Positions 4,782 to 8,123 of a stretch of 8,123 nucleotides of DNA are shown piece after piece. Position numbers and translations under genes: made by a program. Position 1 is the stretch's first letter. Each line of letters begins with the position of its first letter. Origin of the DNA: Candidatus Rifleibacteriota bacterium (lineage in GTDB: Bacteria; Riflebacteria; Ozemobacteria; Ozemobacterales; Ozemobacteraceae); contig JAKQKW010000250.1 of the NCBI GenBank assembly GCA_029560455.1, forward strand, positions 1-8,123, written 5' to 3'. Below the pieces are notes generated by a model. That model made no database searches and was not told the DNA's origin. It saw nothing but the letters and a program-made list of their open reading frames with translations.

Positions 4782-5267
4782 ATGAAAATAACTCTGACCG
4801 TAAACGGTAAGAAATATCAGCGCGATGCCTCTGAAACCAAGAATCTTCTGCATTTCCTGCGTGAAGATCTCGGCCTGACCGGCACCAAAGAAGGCTGCGG
4901 CGCCGGCGAATGCGGTGCCTGCACCGTAATCATGAACGGTAAAACCGTCAATTCATGCCTGATTCTGGCTGTTGAGGCCGACGGCGCTGACATTAAAACC
5001 ATCGAAGGCGAAGCGAAAAACGGCAAACTGTCGAAACTGCAGGTAGCATTCAAGAAGAACCACGCGGTTCAGTGCGGCTTCTGCACCCCCGGCATGATCA
5101 TGTCGACCCGCGCTCTGCTTGAAAACAACCCAAAACCGACCGTCGAACAGATAAAACAGGCGATCGAAGGCAATTTCTGCCGTTGCACCGGCTATCAGCA
5201 GATCATCGAAGCGGTCCAGGATGCTTCCGGCCAGCTGAAAAAGAAGGAGGGCCTCAAACGTGCTTGA
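4782..5267 (+). CDS. Molybdenum hydroxylase 2Fe-2S subunit (CoxS/XdhC-type small subunit)
   Basis: The 161-residue iron-sulfur subunit that relays electrons from the Mo site to FAD through two 2Fe-2S clusters. The N-terminal plant-ferredoxin-type cluster is bound by C39, C44, C47 and C59 (EGCGAGECGACTV, then VNSC). The C-terminal all-helical cluster domain is bound by C98, C101, C133 and C135 (QCGFCTPGMIM, then NFCRCTGYQQI). All eight ligands are present and length is normal for the family. AAAGGA (4768-4773) is 8 nt before the ATG. The 3' end overlaps the GTG start of the large-subunit gene by 8 nt and carries that gene's AAGGAGG ribosome-binding site (5244-5250), which argues for translational coupling. 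The Lys-rich end (QLKKKEGLKR) may partly reflect the coding constraint of that site. The family call is certain. Confidence 0.97.
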   Translation: MKITLTVNGKKYQRDASETKNLLHFLREDLGLTGTKEGCGAGECGACTVIMNGKTVNSCLILAVEADGADIKTIEGEAKNGKLSKLQVAFKKNHAVQCGFCTPGMIMSTRALLENNPKPTVEQIKQAIEGNFCRCTGYQQIIEAVQDASGQLKKKEGLKRA

Positions 5268-7746
5268 TAATACCCCGAAAAAAGACCTGAAATACGTCGG
5301 TAAAGACGTTGAACGCATCGATGTCGTCGAAAAACTGACCGGCCAGGCCCTCTACACCGCCGACCTTGAGTTTGCCGGCATGCTGCATGGCAAAGTTCTG
5401 CGCAGCCCGCACGCCAAGGCCCGCATCAAAAAAATCGACGTCAGCAAAGCCAAAAAACTGGTCGGCGTACATGCCGTTCTTACCGGCAATGATCTCGACT
5501 ACCGCGTTGGCCTCTATCTCGTCGACAAATACATTCTCGCCCGCGACACCATCCGCCACTTTGGCGAAGCAGTCGCCGCCGTTGCCGCCGAAACCCCTGC
5601 CATCGCACAGCAGGCGCTCGACCTCATCGAAATCGAATACGAAGTCATGACGCCTTTCCTCGACCCGAAGCAGGTTTTCGATAAAAAAGCGCCGCTTGTC
5701 CACCCCGATCTCGGCAGCTATTCCTATGTCGAAGCGGTTTTTACCCCGGTTCCGGGCACCAATATCGCCAACCACACCAAGCTGCGCAAAGGTAACGTCG
5801 AAAAGGGCTTCAAAGAAGCCGATTACGTTATCGAACGCGAATACACCAATCCGAACGTGCAGCACGTGCCGATGGAAACCCACATCGCCGTCGGCAAATG
5901 GGACACCGGCGATCGCATCACCATTCACACCTCGGCCCAGTCGCCGTTCACCGTGCGCAACCTGTTTGCCCACTCGTTCAAGATCCCGCACTGCAATATC
6001 CGCGTTATCACGCCGTATCTCGGTGGCGGTTTCGGCGGTAAAGCCGGCATTCACCTTGAACCTCTCTGCTGCTGCCTGTCGAAGCTCTCGGGCGGTCGCC
6101 CGGTGCGCATTCAGGCCACCCGCGAGGAAGAATTCAGCCTGCTTCCGTGCCGCTCGGGGCTGATCTACAACATCAAAACCGGCGTCAAAAAGAACGGCAA
6201 AATCGTCGCCCAGAAAATGACCATGTACTGGGATGCCGGTGCTTACGCTGATTACGCCGTAAACGTCACCCGCGCTTCCGGTTTTTCGGCTTCCGGCCCC
6301 TATGAAATCGAAAACGCCTGGGTCGATGCCTACACTGTTTATACCAATAAACCGTTCGGCACTGCCTACCGCGGTTTTGGCCACGTTGAATTCAGCTGGG
6401 GCATGGAACGCCATATGAACTATGTTGCCGACACGCTTGGCATCGACCCGCTTGAATTCCGCAAAATCAACGCTCTCAGACCCGGCTCGAAAACCATGAC
6501 CGGGGAAGAAGTCGTTGCAAATACCGGTAGTGTAACCAAGTGCATGGATGCGGTCGCAAAGTCGATCAATTACGGCAAACTGACCGCCGCTGAACTGGCC
6601 CGCGAAAAGAAGACCGGCATGAAGATCGGTAAGTCGGTCGTGGCTCTGCAGAAAGCGCCCGCCATGCCGCCGTTCACCGGCACCGTCATGATTCTCAAGC
6701 TCAATGAAGATGGCAGCGTTACCGGCAGCCATTCGCTGACCGATTACGGTATGGGCACCTATACTTCGCTGGCTCAGATGATCGCAGATGTTCTGCGCTG
6801 GCCCATCGAACGTATCCGCCTGCCCATCGAAAACGATACCGACCGCGACCCCTATGACTGGCAGACGGTTGCATCGAAAGGTCTGCTGCTTTCCGGCAAC
6901 GCCGCCATTCTTGCCGCAAAAGATCTGCTCGACAAATGCTACGATGTTGCCGCTCAGGCTCTCAGAGCCCAGAAGTGCGACCTCGACCACGATGCCGAAA
7001 AGGTCTTTGTCAGACATCATCCGAAAAGCCATGTAACTTATAAACAGATGGCCGTTGGCTATGCCTATCCGAATGGCAACGCCATCTGCGGTCCGATCAT
7101 CGGCATTGGCCGTTACATCGCTCAGGGTTTGACCAATCTCGACAAAGAAACCGGTCAGGGCAACCCGGCCCTCGACTGGACTTTCGGCGCCCACGGCCTG
7201 ATTGTCGAAGTCTGCGAAAAGACCGGCGCCTTCAACATCATCAAAGTTGCTTCTGCTTACGACATCGGCCAGGTAATCAATGAGGGCTCAGTGCGCGGTC
7301 AGGCGATCGGCGGCATGATTCAGGGCCTTGGCACCGCCATGTGCGAAGGCTATATCTACAACGACAAGGGCCAGCTGCTGAATCCTTCGTTTACCGATAA
7401 CAAGATTCCGACCAGCCTCGATATTCCAGAAGAGATCGACTGCATCGCGATTGAAACCCCGCAGATCGACGGCCCGTTCGGTGCCCGTGGCGTCGGCGAG
7501 CATTCGATGATCGCCGTTTGCGGCGCTCTCGGCAATGCGATTGAAAAGGCTACGGGTGCGGTTCTTACCCACATGCCGATTCGCCAGGAAAACGTCTGGA
7601 AAGCTCTGCAGAACCGCTCAGGCAAAAAAGCTGCAGCTAAAGCCGCAAAACCGGCCAAAGCTGCGAAAGCCGAAAAGCCCGCCAAAGCAGCTAAGATTGC
7701 AAAGCCTGCAAAGGCCGCAAAACCCTCCGGTCGGGCTAAAAAATAA
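5260..7746 (+). CDS. Molybdenum hydroxylase Mo-binding large subunit with Lys/Ala-rich tail
   Basis: The 828-residue catalytic subunit of the xanthine dehydrogenase/aldehyde oxidase family, which binds molybdopterin (in many bacterial members the cytosine dinucleotide form) and hydroxylates its substrate with water as oxygen donor. The a/b-hammerhead domain is at about 20-130. Mo-site motifs are HTSAQSPF at 223-230, GGGFGGK at 255-261, AYRGFG at 369-374 and GARGVGEHSM at 741-750, with E747 aligning with the catalytic glutamate. The GQG usual in the second Mo-binding domain is GMG (497-499). The AYRGFG loop is not the AYRCSFR of form I CO dehydrogenase, so CO is an unlikely substrate; the true one is unknown. 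Residues 788-828 are an extra tail (17 Ala, 14 Lys, 4 Pro by hand count). The start is GTG at 5260, with AAGGAGG 9 nt upstream and an 8-nt overlap with the small-subunit gene. Confidence 0.95.
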   Translation: MLDNTPKKDLKYVGKDVERIDVVEKLTGQALYTADLEFAGMLHGKVLRSPHAKARIKKIDVSKAKKLVGVHAVLTGNDLDYRVGLYLVDKYILARDTIRHFGEAVAAVAAETPAIAQQALDLIEIEYEVMTPFLDPKQVFDKKAPLVHPDLGSYSYVEAVFTPVPGTNIANHTKLRKGNVEKGFKEADYVIEREYTNPNVQHVPMETHIAVGKWDTGDRITIHTSAQSPFTVRNLFAHSFKIPHCNIRVITPYLGGGFGGKAGIHLEPLCCCLSKLSGGRPVRIQATREEEFSLLPCRSGLIYNIKTGVKKNGKIVAQKMTMYWDAGAYADYAVNVTRASGFSASGPYEIENAWVDAYTVYTNKPFGTAYRGFGHVEFSWGMERHMNYVADTLGIDPLEFRKINALRPGSKTMTGEEVVANTGSVTKCMDAVAKSINYGKLTAAELAREKKTGMKIGKSVVALQKAPAMPPFTGTVMILKLNEDGSVTGSHSLTDYGMGTYTSLAQMIADVLRWPIERIRLPIENDTDRDPYDWQTVASKGLLLSGNAAILAAKDLLDKCYDVAAQALRAQKCDLDHDAEKVFVRHHPKSHVTYKQMAVGYAYPNGNAICGPIIGIGRYIAQGLTNLDKETGQGNPALDWTFGAHGLIVEVCEKTGAFNIIKVASAYDIGQVINEGSVRGQAIGGMIQGLGTAMCEGYIYNDKGQLLNPSFTDNKIPTSLDIPEEIDCIAIETPQIDGPFGARGVGEHSMIAVCGALGNAIEKATGAVLTHMPIRQENVWKALQNRSGKKAAAKAAKPAKAAKAEKPAKAAKIAKPAKAAKPSGRAKK
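7648..7722 (+). repeat. Three 9-residue KPAKAAK repeats in the large-subunit tail
   Basis: KPAKAAK occurs at residues 797-803, 806-812 and 815-821, a 27-bp period in the DNA. The codons differ between copies (for example AAA/AAG, GCC/GCA/GCT/GCG), so the protein repeat is kept while the DNA repeat has drifted. The composition resembles bacterial histone H1-like tails. Confidence 0.85.
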
Positions 7747-7765
7747 TCTGATCTGATTCCGCTCA

Positions 7766-7803
7766 GGGGCTGTTTCACCAGTTGAAACAGCCCCTTTTGC
7801 TTT
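7766..7803 (+). terminator. Strong terminator of the hydroxylase operon
   Basis: A perfect 12-bp stem (GGGGCTGTTTCA at 7766-7777, TGAAACAGCCCC at 7783-7794) encloses a 5-nt loop and is followed at once by TTTTGCTTT. It starts 19 nt after the large-subunit stop codon. This is a textbook Rho-independent terminator. Confidence 0.92.
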
Positions 7804-7858
7804 GGGGTCGGACCAGCGAAAACGCCCTTCAATTCTGAAAAAGTTGCCGAAAAAGTGC

Positions 7859-7886
7859 GGTTTTTTGAGCTTAAAAGCCTGTTTTT
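7859..7886 (+). terminator. Weak second terminator-like hairpin
   Basis: GGTTTTT (7859-7865) pairs with AAAAGCC (7873-7879), including one G-U pair, around a 7-nt loop. It is followed by TGTTTTT. The stem is short and AU-rich, so it could be a backup to the strong terminator upstream or chance. Confidence 0.25.
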
Positions 7887-8013
7887 ACCATGAAAAATGA
7901 GCTTCTAAGACTGGGCGCTTAAATATTCTGCTGTTTTATTACTGCCGCTATCATTATCGAAAAAGTGAGGGCAATCGCATTAAACTTCTCATAAGCCACA
8001 TGACCTGATCCCG

Positions 8014-8064
8014 CTGAACATATAGTTTTGCAGGTTGTTCAGGGGTAAAAAAATATAAACCTGC
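8014..8064 (+). promoter_or_regulatory. Overlapping, mutually exclusive inverted repeats
   Basis: CTGAACA (8014-8020) pairs with TGTTCAG (8036-8042), and GCAGGTT (8030-8036) pairs with AACCTGC (8058-8064). The two pairings share position 8036 and the second arm set lies inside the first loop, so both cannot form fully at once. This resembles an attenuator or other switching leader. The downstream gene is not in the window. Confidence 0.25.
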
Positions 8065-8077
8065 TGGTTTCGCAAAA

Positions 8078-8097
8078 GATGTAAAATGATGTAAAAT
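8078..8097 (+). repeat. Tandem repeat of GATGTAAAAT, two copies
   Basis: GATGTAAAAT occurs twice in direct succession (8078-8087 and 8088-8097), followed by a partial continuation (GTAATAAT). The 10-bp period is close to one helical turn, which would suit side-by-side binding of a regulator. It could also be simple replication slippage. Confidence 0.5.
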
Positions 8098-8123
8098 GTA
8101 ATAATACTGATTCAGGGTCATTA

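Larger units (their letters stand above)
7804..8123. other. AT-rich non-coding region to the window end
   Basis: No supported gene lies in these 320 nt; open frames are very short. It holds the 10-mer CGAAAAAGTG twice (7848-7857 and 7958-7967), a weak terminator-like hairpin (7859-7886), overlapping alternative hairpins (8014-8064) and a tandem 10-bp repeat (8078-8097). It may be the upstream region of a gene beyond the window. Confidence 0.6.

Noticed and set aside
5254..7194. A 646-codon open frame antisense to the Mo subunit gene
   Set aside because: It mirrors the sense gene, whose codon choice avoids the triplets that would make antisense stops. The sense frame carries every expected family motif; the antisense product shows no recognisable domain.

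Overview
The window is bacterial DNA of moderate G+C. Gene spacing is tight, ribosome-binding sites are strong AGGAG types, and Sec signal peptides are typical. Three exported proteins and a molybdenum hydroxylase fit a free-living organism with anaerobic or facultative redox metabolism, probably diderm. I cannot assign a lineage from this sequence. No CRISPR array, tRNA, rRNA, transposase or phage gene is visible.

Layout. (1) Positions 1-1969 are a leftward (minus-strand) group. In transcription order it holds a small exported protein of unknown function, a cysteine-rich DUF3795 protein, an AAC(6')-like GNAT acetyltransferase followed by a hairpin terminator, and an AraC-type regulator cut by the window edge. 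(2) Positions 1970-2344 are a divergent control region with a good sigma70-type promoter facing each way. One promoter is spanned by a 10-bp dyad. The region also holds a 74-nt near-continuous hairpin, a second leftward promoter that would start a transcript at the foot of that hairpin, and another short hairpin. (3) Positions 2345-3617 hold two rightward genes for exported proteins of unknown function. One is an internal duplication with a 101-residue period; the other carries a Gly/Ala-rich membrane hairpin and a charged helical tail. A strong hairpin terminator follows. (4) Positions 3618-3950 are intergenic, with a possible promoter and an operator-like dyad. (5) Positions 3951-7746 are a three-gene rightward operon for a xanthine dehydrogenase/CO dehydrogenase-family molybdenum hydroxylase in the order FAD subunit, 2Fe-2S subunit, Mo subunit, closed by a strong terminator. 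(6) Positions 7747-8123 are AT-rich and non-coding, with short repeats and alternative hairpins, probably the leader of a gene beyond the window.

How the genes work together. The three hydroxylase subunits form one electron-transfer enzyme (Mo site to two 2Fe-2S clusters to FAD). Its substrate cannot be read from sequence, and no maturation genes are present. The Mo subunit carries an unusual Lys/Ala/Pro tail with three 9-residue repeats. The two exported proteins form their own transcription unit and are the least explained genes here. The acetyltransferase, DUF3795 protein and AraC regulator look like a small stress or detoxification group, but that is inference.
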